Shown: positions 24,424 to 32,634, counted from the first letter of the stretch. The stretch: 64,000 nucleotides of DNA from CF-162 sp040882565 (GCA_040882565.1 JBBEAZ010000042.1:1-64000); one strand, 5' to 3'. Notes: generated from the sequence alone by a model not told the origin. A program made the numbers and translations.

Positions 24424-24461
24424 TTGTGACGCATTGCACAAGCTTGTGAACTGTGTCACAA
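24424..24461 (+). promoter_or_regulatory. Tandem CRP/FNR-family operator
   Basis: Two sites with centres 20 bp apart: TGTGA-N6-GCACA (24425-24440) and TGTGA-N6-TCACA (24445-24460). The second is an exact match to the E. coli CRP consensus. The whole 38-bp element is also symmetric around 24442.5, with a CACAAGCTTGTG palindrome at its centre. It ends 36 bp before the start of the small membrane gene at 24498. Confidence 0.65.
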
Positions 24462-24497
24462 TAGCCCAAAACAGGTCCGCAGGCGGAGGTGAACGCC

Positions 24498-24713
24498 ATG
24501 GACGACAAGAATGGCCCAAGAACCGACATCACCGGGGTGAGGCGCCGACACACCCTCCGGCGCCCACCCCAGGACTGGCTCGCAGCCGCGGCCTACGCCA
24601 TCACAGAGACCGCAGCCGTCCTCCTCGACACCCTCTCCATCCTCCTCGCCTCGCTCGCCCTCCGCCTACGCATCGCCCACTGGCACGGCCACACCCACAC
24701 CGCCCGCGGGTGA
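24498..24713 (+). CDS. Small hydrophobic protein, module gene 1
   Basis: A 71-residue protein: a charged, arginine-rich N-terminus (MDDKNGPRTDITGVRRR), RRPPQDWLAAAAYAI, then one hydrophobic segment (AVLLDTLSILLASLALRL) and a His-rich end (IAHWHGHTHTARG). It probably has one membrane helix. The start ATG 24498 has GGAGG 7 nt upstream; an in-frame GTG lies at 24489. It is followed after 8 nt by a second membrane protein gene. Its 3' part recurs at 25113-25180 and a decayed full copy follows the IS element at 28722. The family is not recognised. Confidence 0.65.
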   Translation: MDDKNGPRTDITGVRRRHTLRRPPQDWLAAAAYAITETAAVLLDTLSILLASLALRLRIAHWHGHTHTARG

Positions 24714-24721
24714 CACCAACA

Positions 24722-25111
24722 ATGGGCCGCTCTTGGTCCGATTTGGCGTCGGAAGCCTGCCACTGGGCAGCGGTCTTCCTTGCGAGCATGGTGATCGCGT
24801 GGTCGGCAGGCATTCTCCTCGGCATGATGGCCAGCGGAGACCTCGGCAACGCTGGGTTCGTGATCGTCGTCCCGATGATATTTGGGTACCCCGTCGCCAT
24901 CAGCTACTTCCTCTACCGCGGCGTGATGGAGCGCCGGACGAGCACCGCGACCACAGCGGCATTGCTCTACATTCCGTCGATCCTCATGCCCGGATTGATG
25001 GGTATCGTCTACATCCCGGCGCTCGCCGCCGGCTTACTGGCCTCGGCCCTCCAATGGTGCGACGAGCGCGGGCCGTCTTACGTGGACCGCACCTCTCTTG
25101 GTATCGAGTAG
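24722..25111 (+). CDS. Four-helix membrane protein, module gene 2
   Basis: A 129-residue integral membrane protein. After MGRSWSDLASEACH come hydrophobic segments WAAVFLASMVIAWSAGILL, FVIVVPMIFGYPVAISYFL, and the pair LLYIPSILMPGLM and IVYIPALAAGLLASAL. A basic loop (YRGVMERRTS) lies after the second segment. No catalytic motif is seen. It lies 8 nt after the small hydrophobic gene and presumably shares its CRP-like-controlled promoter. A decayed paralogue with the same EACHWAA start lies at 28854-29271. Confidence 0.72.
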   Translation: MGRSWSDLASEACHWAAVFLASMVIAWSAGILLGMMASGDLGNAGFVIVVPMIFGYPVAISYFLYRGVMERRTSTATTAALLYIPSILMPGLMGIVYIPALAAGLLASALQWCDERGPSYVDRTSLGIE

Positions 25112-25112
25112 T

Positions 25113-25180
25113 GCCACGCTCGCCCTCCGCCTCCGCATCGCCCACTGGCACGGCCACACCACACCGCGCGCGGGTGAGGG
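25113..25180 (+). repeat. Third partial copy of module gene 1 (3' part)
   Basis: GCTCGCCCTCCGCCTCCGCA followed by TCGCCCACTGGCACGGCCAC repeats the 3' end of the gene at 24498-24713 almost exactly, without its 5' part, so it is a remnant duplication. Confidence 0.75.
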
Positions 25181-25216
25181 CCGGCGATACAGGCTCTCTA
25201 CCGTTGGTGACCGGGA

Positions 25217-27565
25217 CTACGGGCTCGCCTTGGCCAGCCGGAGGTTCCACTCGTATTCCAGCAGACCGCCGAGATCGGTACAGCTGCCTGAGATCGTCGT
25301 AGCATCAGCGGCGACCGGGAAGGTGGAGCTCTGGCAGTCGGGCCCGCCGGCCGGCGCGATGTGCGGTATCACTGGAATGGTCGGCAGCGGGAAGTCTGTC
25401 GGGTAGTCCAGCTCAGGCGCCGCGAGGTCGAAGAACGTCAGGCCCGTCCTGGTGCCGTTCTCACACGTGCTGAACCAGGTCGCCTCAATATAGCCTCTAC
25501 CCGATAAGAAGTACTGGTCCTCATTCTCCGGGTCCTCCCACAGAAACAGCATCTGCTCACTCTTATCTGTGAGACCCTGACCCGCGAAGAAGTGCCCGGA
25601 GTACGTCTCGTGGCAGGGCGGCTCGGCATAGTCGCTCTCCCAGCCGAGGTCCCACGACCAGTTGATGTCACCTTCAGGGAAGAACACGCGACACGGGCAG
25701 CCGAAGAAGTAGTCCGGGTCCTCGATCCACTCGATTTCCGCCGTCACAGTCCAGTCCTCGTGATAGCCCTCGTCGAAGTGGTAAGTGCCGGTCATTGTGC
25801 CCGTCATCCCGCACTGATCCCTCACCTCCAACTCGGGCTGCGGGTCCGAGGCCAGTATGTGCGAGCGGTTCTGGAACTCGCTGTTCGAGATGATGATCAC
25901 CAGCTTCTCGATCTTCTTCTGTCCCGCATCGTCGTAACAGAATTTCTTCTCTGGGAACGGCGTCCAGTTCTCGTCCTTCCAGGTCGAGTCGCCCTCGTAC
26001 TTGATCAGTGCGCGGACGTACGCCGTCTGCTGCCCCATGAGCGAATGCGTGAACTTCACCTGCCTGATGCTTGAGTCGGCGAAGTGGTACGAGTGGAGGA
26101 ACGCGCCCAGGTGGTCGGCGTCTCCGCGCAGGTGGTACGTCTGCTGGGACATTCCGCCGAGAGTGACGTCCTCCTCCGCTTCTAGCGCTGCACGGATCGT
26201 GATGCTGTCCTTCTGGTTGTACTCCAACCGTGGCTCGCGGTTGAAGTTCTGCATCTCGAACTTTGGCCAGACCTCCTTGAGCCCGCCGAGCGGTGCGAGC
26301 GCGGCGTTTATCCCCGCGAGGCTATCGTTGCCGGCGAAGGAGTCCCAAACCGCGCGCACGTACTGATTGCCGTGAAAGCGCGCGAGGTAGAACAGGAAGA
26401 TGTACGCGCCGTACTCGTGGCAATCGTTGCGGGACTCGAGGGACTGGTTCGTGTGCTCGAGAAAACACCTGAGCGCATTCGTGGGCCTCAGCAACGAGCC
26501 CCACTCTCTCTGACCGGTGGGGTAGACGAGGTCGATTGCCCACTGGGCGGTGGCTTCATTAATCCAGGTGTACTCGGGGTGCTGACACGGCTCCTTCACC
26601 TCAAAGTTGAAGAGGATCGCGTGCATTATCTCGTGAGTAACGACCTCCTTGTCGCTGTATCCGTTGCCCAGCACGATGTAGCCGCTGGTCGCCTTACAGC
26701 CGGGGTCCTGCCTCGCATAAGCCCGGTTGGGCAAGCCAGAGAGCAGGATGTCTAGACGGTCGTCGCCCCCGTTGGGGACACGCGCGCTGTCCTCCTGCGG
26801 CGTGCCCATCAGGCCGGTGAGATCGCCCCAGATCTTCGCGTCGATTTCGGCGACCAGCGCCGCCGCCTCGGCGTCCGCGCCGGGGATGTCCGTCCGGTAC
26901 CAGAGCCTGACGTTCGGACTGGTATCGATGGTTTCCAGAGGGACACCCGGGGGGAGCACACCCTGGGGCGTGGCAAGACGCTGCTGGAACCAACTTTCCG
27001 GGAGCTCCCACGATTTGAGGAACGGCGCCAGTGTTCCCTGCGTCGCTGGGCTCAGCGTATCGAATGTGGCCGCCAGCTCGCTCACGGTCTCGGTGCCGTC
27101 GAACACGCCCGAGTCATCGCCTTGGTACTCGGCCGGCAGGCGAGAGTCACCGAACGTCGCGAAGATTCGGTACGTGAGCGACTCCTCCGCGGTGAGGTCG
27201 CCCGCGTCGAACGCCTCGCGGATCAGGTCGTAGCTCGTCGGCCCGAACGTCAGCGGCTCGCCGATCGCAACGCAGCCCGGCTGCTGCGAGACGCTGAGCC
27301 CGCCGTCCCAGCGCAGGATTTGCAGCGAGTCCACCGGGTCGATATCACCGTCGCACTGCACATCGGCGAGGTCAGCGCACGGCACGTCCCCGAGGGCCGC
27401 GTCTTGACGGAGTATGAGCAGAGAGTCGACTGGATTCACACTGCCCGAGCAATCGGCATCACCGAGGCGATCCGCCGGCGCCTCTCCGGCCGGCGCCACC
27501 GCGTTTGCCCCTTCCGGAAGCAACGTCAGCACAGCGACAACGACGGCTAGCGCAACTCGCAGCAT
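25217..27565 (-). CDS. Secreted zinc-metalloprotease-like protein with dockerin-like domain
   Basis: A 782-residue protein starting at ATG 27565 with a Sec signal peptide (MLRVALAVVVAVLTLLPEG-ANA). Residues 35-86 hold two EF-hand-type dockerin repeats, GDADCSGSVNPVDSLLILR and VQCDGDIDPVDSLQILR. A gluzincin-like active site follows: HEIMH at 311-315 and a third ligand Glu337 in WINEATAQW. The large C-terminal region is rich in beta strands and paired cysteines (CPCRVFFPEG, ATWFSTCENG). It is probably an extracellular peptidase or adhesin tethered through its dockerin. The open frame upstream of 27565 is not coding and adjoins the IS element. Confidence 0.82.
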   Translation of the reverse strand: MLRVALAVVVAVLTLLPEGANAVAPAGEAPADRLGDADCSGSVNPVDSLLILRQDAALGDVPCADLADVQCDGDIDPVDSLQILRWDGGLSVSQQPGCVAIGEPLTFGPTSYDLIREAFDAGDLTAEESLTYRIFATFGDSRLPAEYQGDDSGVFDGTETVSELAATFDTLSPATQGTLAPFLKSWELPESWFQQRLATPQGVLPPGVPLETIDTSPNVRLWYRTDIPGADAEAAALVAEIDAKIWGDLTGLMGTPQEDSARVPNGGDDRLDILLSGLPNRAYARQDPGCKATSGYIVLGNGYSDKEVVTHEIMHAILFNFEVKEPCQHPEYTWINEATAQWAIDLVYPTGQREWGSLLRPTNALRCFLEHTNQSLESRNDCHEYGAYIFLFYLARFHGNQYVRAVWDSFAGNDSLAGINAALAPLGGLKEVWPKFEMQNFNREPRLEYNQKDSITIRAALEAEEDVTLGGMSQQTYHLRGDADHLGAFLHSYHFADSSIRQVKFTHSLMGQQTAYVRALIKYEGDSTWKDENWTPFPEKKFCYDDAGQKKIEKLVIIISNSEFQNRSHILASDPQPELEVRDQCGMTGTMTGTYHFDEGYHEDWTVTAEIEWIEDPDYFFGCPCRVFFPEGDINWSWDLGWESDYAEPPCHETYSGHFFAGQGLTDKSEQMLFLWEDPENEDQYFLSGRGYIEATWFSTCENGTRTGLTFFDLAAPELDYPTDFPLPTIPVIPHIAPAGGPDCQSSTFPVAADATTISGSCTDLGGLLEYEWNLRLAKASP

Positions 27566-27673
27566 TTGCCGGAAGTATAAGCCAGGTGGACAGCATCGAC
27601 GACGGCCCGAAACGCGAAGGAACAGCCCCGGGAGCGCAGTGGCTCCCCGCAGCAGCCGGCGCTCGCCCCTAGG

Positions 27674-28721
27674 TGTACTGTCCCAGGACATGGTTTACAA
27701 AGTGAGCGGCTCCGAGTCGCCTAGTGGTTGTACAAAATCACCCGCTAGTCGAAAGGAGCCACTCTCGTGTTGGGGTCCCCAGGAAAGCTTAACGCACACG
27801 CGAAGCACACTCTGATTCAGCGCGTCTTTTTCGAGGGTATACCGGTAGCCGAGGCGGCACGTATGGCGAACATCTCTCGCCAAACTGCCTACCGCTGGGT
27901 GAGGCGTTTTCGCCGGGAGGGATGGGCCGGTTTGGCGACTCGTAGCCGGCGACCGCAGCGTTGCGCATGGGCGTTGTCGGAACACACGGTCCGCGCAATC
28001 GTCAAGGCACGTGTGAAGTCTGGCCGCGGTCCACAATGGATCGCCTGGCGCCTGAGACTTACAGTCTCCACAGTCCACCGTGTCCTTGTACGCTTTCGCT
28101 TGAACAGGCTCCAGTGGCTGGACCGCGTTACCCGCGCACCCACACGCTACGAGCGGGGCGCTCCCGGCGAACTGCTCCACGCGGACGTCAAGAAGCTCAG
28201 GCGGATCCCACCAGGCGGCGGCCGCCACTTCGACCCTCAGGTGGCGGCACTACCGGAGCCGCGGTGGCTACGGTCACGACTTCCTCCACGTCGCCATCGA
28301 CGACTACAGTCGCTATCTTTACGTCGAAGCCCTCCCTGACGAGAAGAGCCCCACTACACTCGCCTTCCTGGAACGGGCACTTGCCCACTTCGCCGAGCTG
28401 GGCGTCCGCGTCGAACGCCTGCTTACCGACAACGGCATGAACTACCGCTCCCGCCTCCTGCGTCACTTCGCCGAGGAACAGGGCATAGCCCTCAAGCGCA
28501 CCCGCCCCTACAGACCCCAGACCAACGGCAAGGCGGAACGCGTGATCCAGACGCTACTCCGTGAATGGGCCTACCAGCGCCACTACAACAGCAATAACGA
28601 ACGCCTCGCTACCCTCCAGAGCTTCGTCCGGCAGTACAATACCGTCCGACCACACATGGCACTCGGTCGCCGGCCTCCCATTTCGAGGTTCAACTTGTAA
28701 ACCATCTGTTGGGACACGACA
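27674..28721 (+). mobile_element. IS481-family insertion sequence (1048 bp)
   Basis: Terminal inverted repeats of 27 bp share the pattern TGT-N2-TGTCCCA-N4-ATGGTTTACAA (27674-27700 and complement of 28695-28721). The element is flanked by an exact 6-bp direct repeat CCTAGG (27668-27673 and 28722-28727), taken as the target-site duplication. Length and TGT ends are normal for IS481. It has inserted into the decayed second copy of the small hydrophobic gene. Confidence 0.9.
27767..28700 (+). pseudogene. IS481-type DDE transposase, frameshifted
   Basis: GTG 27767 with AAAGGAG upstream begins an HTH region (FFEGIPVAEAARMANISRQT) and reaches the first catalytic Asp in LLHADVKKLRRIPPGGG. The frame then changes by +1 between about 28210 and 28245. 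The second frame carries DFLHVAIDDYSRYLYVEAL, LLTDNGMNYRSR and PYRPQTNGKAERVIQ, that is the remaining D and E of the DDE triad, ending in the right inverted repeat at 28700. Family members are normally one ORF, so this copy is probably inactive unless frameshifting occurs. Confidence 0.85.
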
Positions 28722-28859
28722 CCTAGGACTGGCTCGCAGCCGCCGCCTGCAAAGCCCCCGCCCTCCTCTCCGACACCCTCTCCATCCTCCTCGCCTCCCT
28801 GGCTCCGCGCCTCCGCATCCCCACTGGCACGGCCACCGCCACCCCACCCGCGGGTGAGC
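28722..28859 (+). pseudogene. Decayed copy of module gene 1, split by the IS
   Basis: After the target duplication the text DWLAAAACKAPALLSDTLSI then LLASLAPRLRI matches the gene at 24498 (DWLAAAAYAITETAAVLLDT...). The codon before DW, CAG in the intact copy, is TAG here and lies within the duplicated CCTAGG. A 1-nt loss follows after CGCATC. The 5' part lies left of the IS near 27610-27673 but is barely recognisable. Confidence 0.7.
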
Positions 28860-29271
28860 GCTGTAAGCGCGCCCACAAGCCTCGGGGAAGCGTGCCACTG
28901 GGCGGCCTTCCTCCTCGCAACTGCTGTTGTGGCGTGGTCAATCGCTTTCCTCATCGTCGTCATGGCCGCGGACGACGGCGTCGGCACAAGCATTGTCGAC
29001 AGTCGCCCTGTTTTCCTACCCCATCGTCATCGCCTGCTTCCTCTGGCGCGGAGTGATCACGCGCCGCGGAAGCATGACGACTGCATCGGCGTGGGTTTAC
29101 ATCCTGGCGCCGGGTTTGTGGGGGCTAGCCTACGTCCCGGCCGGAGGTGCCGCTCTGCTCGCTGCCTTCCTCCAGTCGCGGAGCGCTGGTGACGCGCCAG
29201 CCAGCGTCAGTGCCGCCGGCCCTCTTCGATCAACTTCACGGACCGTCGCCTCACTGATTACTGCGCCTTAG
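28854..29271 (+). pseudogene. Decayed copy of module gene 2
   Basis: Frame 1 starts at GTG 28854 and reads LGEACHWAAFLLATAVVAW, matching SEACHWAAVFLASMVIAW of the intact protein at 24722. Near 28990 the frame shifts, and the other frame continues FSYPIVIACFLWRGVITRR and LWGLAYVPAGGAALLAAFLQ, again matching the intact copy. A stop follows at 29269-29271. It is a broken paralogue. Confidence 0.75.
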
Positions 29272-29285
29272 AGCGCACTTACTGC

Positions 29286-29330
29286 TTGACAGTATCTAAA
29301 GTGGTAGTGTATATTGCGCTAAAGCACTAC
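29286..29330 (+). promoter_or_regulatory. Strong promoter with overlapping dyad operator
   Basis: -35 TTGACA (29286-29291), an 18-nt spacer and -10 TATATT (29310-29315). The -10 is bracketed by an exact inverted repeat GTAGTG (29304-29309) and CACTAC (29325-29330), within the near-repeats TAAAGTGGTAG and TAAAGCACTAC. The layout suits repression by the product of the next gene, a ribbon-helix-helix protein. Confidence 0.65.
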
Positions 29331-29344
29331 AGGGAGGCGTTAGT

Positions 29345-29866
29345 ATGGCTCACAAGACCCGAATAGACATTGACGAGGAGGTGTGGGCGGCGTTGCAACA
29401 ACAAGCGGCACCGTTTGTTGATACACCCAATGACGTGCTACGCCGAGTGCTTGGCCTCAACGCGGGCGGACCAGCCGCAAAGCACGAGACATCAATGATT
29501 CCCGCGCCGACCAGCACACCATCCTCGTATGGCATCAAAGCCCGCCCAAAGAGACTGCCGCGCGGCGAACGGACTCCGCAGGAGGAGTTTTATGGGCCGG
29601 TGCTTCGAGCTACTCAGAGCCTCGGCGGGAAGGCTCGCGTTGCGCAGATACTCGAGAACGTTGAGCAGCTGGTGCGTGATCGACTGCGTCCCGTTGACCT
29701 GGATATTCTTGACTCTGGGGAGGTTCGGTGGAGGAAGACCGCACAGTTCGCACGCAACGACATGGCCAACAAGAGGACACCACCACTTTTGAACCCCTCT
29801 TCGCCACACGGTTGGTGGGAGATCACCGAGGCGGGACGTCAATTTCTTGCCTCTGATCAACGATGA
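29345..29866 (+). CDS. RHH-type regulator with Mrr-like winged-helix domain
   Basis: A 173-residue two-domain protein. Residues 1-40 (KTRIDIDEEVWAALQQQ, PNDVLRRVLGL) look like a ribbon-helix-helix/SeqA-like DNA-binding segment. After a Pro-rich linker, residues 75-170 (LGGKARVAQILENVEQLV, WRKTAQFARNDMANK, GWWEITEAGRQFL) match the winged-helix N-terminal domain of Mrr-type restriction proteins. The start ATG 29345 has GGGAGG upstream and follows a strong promoter with a dyad. Base composition is less GC-rich than its neighbours, suggesting transfer. It is probably an autoregulated DNA-binding protein paired with the nuclease that follows. Confidence 0.8.
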   Translation: MAHKTRIDIDEEVWAALQQQAAPFVDTPNDVLRRVLGLNAGGPAAKHETSMIPAPTSTPSSYGIKARPKRLPRGERTPQEEFYGPVLRATQSLGGKARVAQILENVEQLVRDRLRPVDLDILDSGEVRWRKTAQFARNDMANKRTPPLLNPSSPHGWWEITEAGRQFLASDQR

Positions 29867-29889
29867 TTAGGCCCAGGAATGACAAACCC

Positions 29890-29917
29890 CGCCAATTCGC
29901 TCGTCGAGCGAATGGCG
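29890..29917 (+). other. Intergenic hairpin between regulator and NYN gene
   Basis: CGCCAATTCGCTC (29890-29902) pairs with GAGCGAATGGCG (29906-29917), a 12-bp stem with one bulged A and a GTC loop. It lies in the 103-nt gap between the two genes. It could attenuate transcription or be an RNA processing site for the nuclease encoded next (inference). Confidence 0.5.
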
Positions 29918-29969
29918 AGGAAGATTACGTTTCTAGCCTACCAGACTGTATATCAATGTCAAGGATGCG

Positions 29970-30572
29970 ATGGACAAGCGACTAGTTCTCTTCGTGGACG
30001 CCCAAAATCTCTACAAGGGCTGTCGCCGCGCCTTCTTTCCTGAAGCTGGCAGTCATATCGACGGGCAGTTCGATCCGATCAAGATCGGTGAGATTGTGGC
30101 CAGTCGATCAAGACCAGACGAAAACAGCATCCTACGAGAAGTACGAGTGTACACCGGTCGCCCGGAGGCCACACGGCAAGCAAGAACCTATGCGGCGCAC
30201 ATGAAACAGTGTGCGGCCTGGGAGGCCGCCGGCGCGAAGGTCATTGCTCGCACCCTGAAGTACCCGCCGAATTGGCCACACGAGAGGCCTCAAGAGAAGG
30301 GCATCGATGTTGCTATGGCCGTGGATTTCGTCGCGTTGGCCATCGACAACGAATACGACATTGGAGTGCTCGCCTCGACCGATACTGACCTCAAACCTGC
30401 CCTTGAATACGTTCATCGGCGATTCAGCCCGGAGATTCGTGTCGAAGTCGTGAACTGGGACGGTGGCGCTGGGGGGAACCGTCGCCTGAGTATCCCCGGC
30501 GCGAAGGTGTGGTGTCACTGGCTGAAATATGCTGACTACGAACTAGTGAGGGATCCCACCGACTATCGATAA
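29970..30572 (+). CDS. NYN-domain (PIN-like) nuclease, LabA/DUF88 type
   Basis: A 200-residue NYN-family protein. Acidic residues expected to bind the metal are all present: VLFVDAQNLYKG (Asp10), GIDVAMAVDFVALA, and ASTDTDLKPALEYV. The domain fills the protein, as in LabA-like members, which cleave RNA or are assumed to. The ATG at 29970 follows AAGGA. It is co-directional with the RHH/winged-helix gene and likely in one transcript. It is less GC-rich than the flanking core genes. A role in RNA decay or phage/plasmid defence is possible; neither is shown by sequence alone. Confidence 0.85.
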   Translation: MDKRLVLFVDAQNLYKGCRRAFFPEAGSHIDGQFDPIKIGEIVASRSRPDENSILREVRVYTGRPEATRQARTYAAHMKQCAAWEAAGAKVIARTLKYPPNWPHERPQEKGIDVAMAVDFVALAIDNEYDIGVLASTDTDLKPALEYVHRRFSPEIRVEVVNWDGGAGGNRRLSIPGAKVWCHWLKYADYELVRDPTDYR

Positions 30573-30979
30573 CCGACGCAGTGCCACTGACCCCTAAGAC
30601 TTCCCGCCCCAATCCGCCACCCTGAAACCAGCCCCTTACCAATCGAATACGCAGCCCTCGCGCACGCCCTCGGCACACGCCCCTGATTGAACGCACCGCA
30701 AGGCCCTTTGTGCGTACGCTCAATCAAGCGCACACCCCGCTCCGCCGCCCCGCCAGGCACAGAACCCAGCCCGAAAACGAAAGAAGCAGAACCCACAATC
30801 AAACACCCAACACGACGCCCGAGGTCAATCAACCGCCAGATACAAAACCAGCCCCCGAAACCGCCGATTGAACGCCCACTTGCCACCCCTCAATCATCCA
30901 CCTACACTTACGCACGTCCGCCCAACCACCAGTCACCAATCACCAATCACCAACCACTAACCACTAAGGAGACCCGCCC
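30573..30979. other. Gene-free, strand-skewed intergenic region
   Basis: This 407-nt gap is strikingly poor in G and rich in C and A on the plus strand, for example CAACACGACGCCCGAGGTC and the short tandem ACCAATCACCAATCACCAAC near 30935-30955. A loose dyad (GATTGAACGCAC ... GTGCGTACGCTCAATC) lies at about 30684-30727. It ends with the AAGGAG RBS of the next gene. No coding frame is credible. Confidence 0.6.
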
Positions 30980-32623
30980 ATGGCCCTCGTAGACGGTGGC
31001 GACCTCGTCGCCCGCGCCATCAAGCAGGAAGGCGTCGACACGATCTTCACCCTCTGCGGCGGCCACGTCCAGGCCATCTACGACTCGTGCCTCGACGAGA
31101 ACATCAAGGTCATCGACGTCCGCCACGAGCAGGTCGCCGGCCACGCCGCCGAGGGTTGGTCCCGCGCCACCCGCAAGTGCGGCGTCGGCGTCGTCACCGC
31201 CGGCCCCGGCGTCACCGACTGCATCACCGCCATCGCCAACGCCTGGCACAACAAGAGCCCGATGCTGATCATCGGTGGCCGCAGCCCCCTCGCCCGCTTC
31301 GAGATGGGCGCCCTCCAGGACATGGACCACACCGAGGTCCTCAAGCCGATCACCAAGCTCGCCAAGTGCATCCACCAGACCGAGCGCATCCCCGAGTACA
31401 TCGCCATGGCCTTCCGCGCAGCAATGTCCGGCCGCCCCGGCCCCGCTTTCCTCGAGATCCCTACCGACGTCCTCTTCCGCAAGGTCGAGGAGGAGACAGT
31501 CGTCTTCCCCGAGAGCTACCGCCCGAAAGGCCGCGTCTACCCGGACGCCGCCGCCCTCAAGCAAGCCGCCGACGTCCTCCGCAAGGCGGAGCGCCCCCTC
31601 ATCATGGCCGGTTCGGCGATCTACTGGAGTGAGGCCCACGAAGACCTCCGCGCCTTCGCCGAGACGGTGCAGGCACCCGTCTACCTCAACGCCATGGGCC
31701 GCGGCTCCATGTCGCAGGACCACCCGCTCTTCTTCAACCGCAGCCGCCGCAACGCGCTCGGCAAGGCCGACGCGATCGTCGTCATCGGCACGCCGATGGA
31801 CTTCCGCCTCTCCTACGGCAAGCGCTTCAACCCCGAGGCCAAGATCATCCAGATCGACACTGACCCCACTGAACTCGGCCGCAACCACGACGTCGACATC
31901 CCGATCGAGTCCGACGCCCGCGCCTTCCTCCAGACCATCACGGCGGAGCTGGCCGACGGCAAGTTCACGCACACCGACTGGCTCGCCGAGCTGCGCGAGC
32001 AGGAGGACAAGACCCGCGCCCAGATGGAAGAGTGGATGACCAGCGACCGCGAGCCGATCCACCCCTTCCGCCTCTGCGCCGAGATCGCCAACTTCGTCGA
32101 CGAGGACACGATCGTCGTCGGCGACGGCGGCGACATCGTCTCGCACGCCTCCAAGATCCTGCCGGTGAACCTGCCGGGCCAGTGGTACGACCCGGGCCCG
32201 TTCGGCACGCTCGGCGTGGGCACCGGCTTCTGCATGGCGATCAACAGCGTCTACCCGAAGAAGCGGATCATTATGGTCAACGGCGACGGCGCGTTCGGCC
32301 TCAACGGCTTCGACTTCGACACCTTCGTGCGCTTCGGCATCCCGGTCGTCTCGGTCATCGGCAACGACCGCCAGTGGGGCCAGATCACCGTCGGCCAGCG
32401 CGCCATGTACGGCAAGGATCGCGTCGTCGCCAGCATGCTTGGCGACAACTGCCGCTACGACAAGATCGTCGAGGGCATGGGCGGCCACGGCGAGTTCGTC
32501 ACCAAGCCAGAAGAGATCCGCCCCGCCATCGAGCGCGCGCTCGCCAGCGGCAAGCCGGCCTGCGTCAACGTGATCATGGACCAGGAGCCGCCGGGCATCA
32601 TGGGCGGCTACGAGTTCATGTAA
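30980..32623 (+). CDS. Thiamine-diphosphate enzyme (acetolactate synthase / 2-hydroxyacyl-CoA lyase-like)
   Basis: A 547-residue ThDP-dependent enzyme with the three-domain order Pyr, central, PP. The ThDP-activating Glu is Glu50 in DVRHEQVAGHAAEG. The metal/ThDP motif is NGDGAFGLNGFDF to VIGND. It resembles acetolactate synthase catalytic subunits, but no regulatory subunit (IlvN) or ilvC follows. The abundance of CoA-transferases nearby makes a 2-hydroxyacyl-CoA lyase or oxalyl-CoA decarboxylase-like activity an alternative. ATG 30980 has AAGGAG upstream. Fragments of VOC genes follow it closely. Confidence 0.88.
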   Translation: MALVDGGDLVARAIKQEGVDTIFTLCGGHVQAIYDSCLDENIKVIDVRHEQVAGHAAEGWSRATRKCGVGVVTAGPGVTDCITAIANAWHNKSPMLIIGGRSPLARFEMGALQDMDHTEVLKPITKLAKCIHQTERIPEYIAMAFRAAMSGRPGPAFLEIPTDVLFRKVEEETVVFPESYRPKGRVYPDAAALKQAADVLRKAERPLIMAGSAIYWSEAHEDLRAFAETVQAPVYLNAMGRGSMSQDHPLFFNRSRRNALGKADAIVVIGTPMDFRLSYGKRFNPEAKIIQIDTDPTELGRNHDVDIPIESDARAFLQTITAELADGKFTHTDWLAELREQEDKTRAQMEEWMTSDREPIHPFRLCAEIANFVDEDTIVVGDGGDIVSHASKILPVNLPGQWYDPGPFGTLGVGTGFCMAINSVYPKKRIIMVNGDGAFGLNGFDFDTFVRFGIPVVSVIGNDRQWGQITVGQRAMYGKDRVVASMLGDNCRYDKIVEGMGGHGEFVTKPEEIRPAIERALASGKPACVNVIMDQEPPGIMGGYEFM

Positions 32624-32634
32624 GGAGGACCTTC

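Larger units (their letters stand above)
24054..24497. other. Intergenic region: repeat copy F and regulatory DNA
   Basis: This 444-nt gap contains a GTAGCCGCAGCGGCTCTCGC fragment (about 24113), repeat copy F (24230-24330), then an abruptly AT-rich segment (about 24390-24470) carrying the tandem CRP-like sites. No gene is supported. Confidence 0.65.

Noticed and set aside
28210..28245. Programmed frameshift in the IS transposase
   Set aside because: IS481-family transposases are normally a single ORF, and no slippery A/T run with a downstream structure is evident; a simple indel is likelier.
30947..32488. 513-codon minus-strand frame opposite the ThDP enzyme
   Set aside because: Antisense shadow with repetitive VLDDVDV-like text; the plus-strand product is a complete enzyme.
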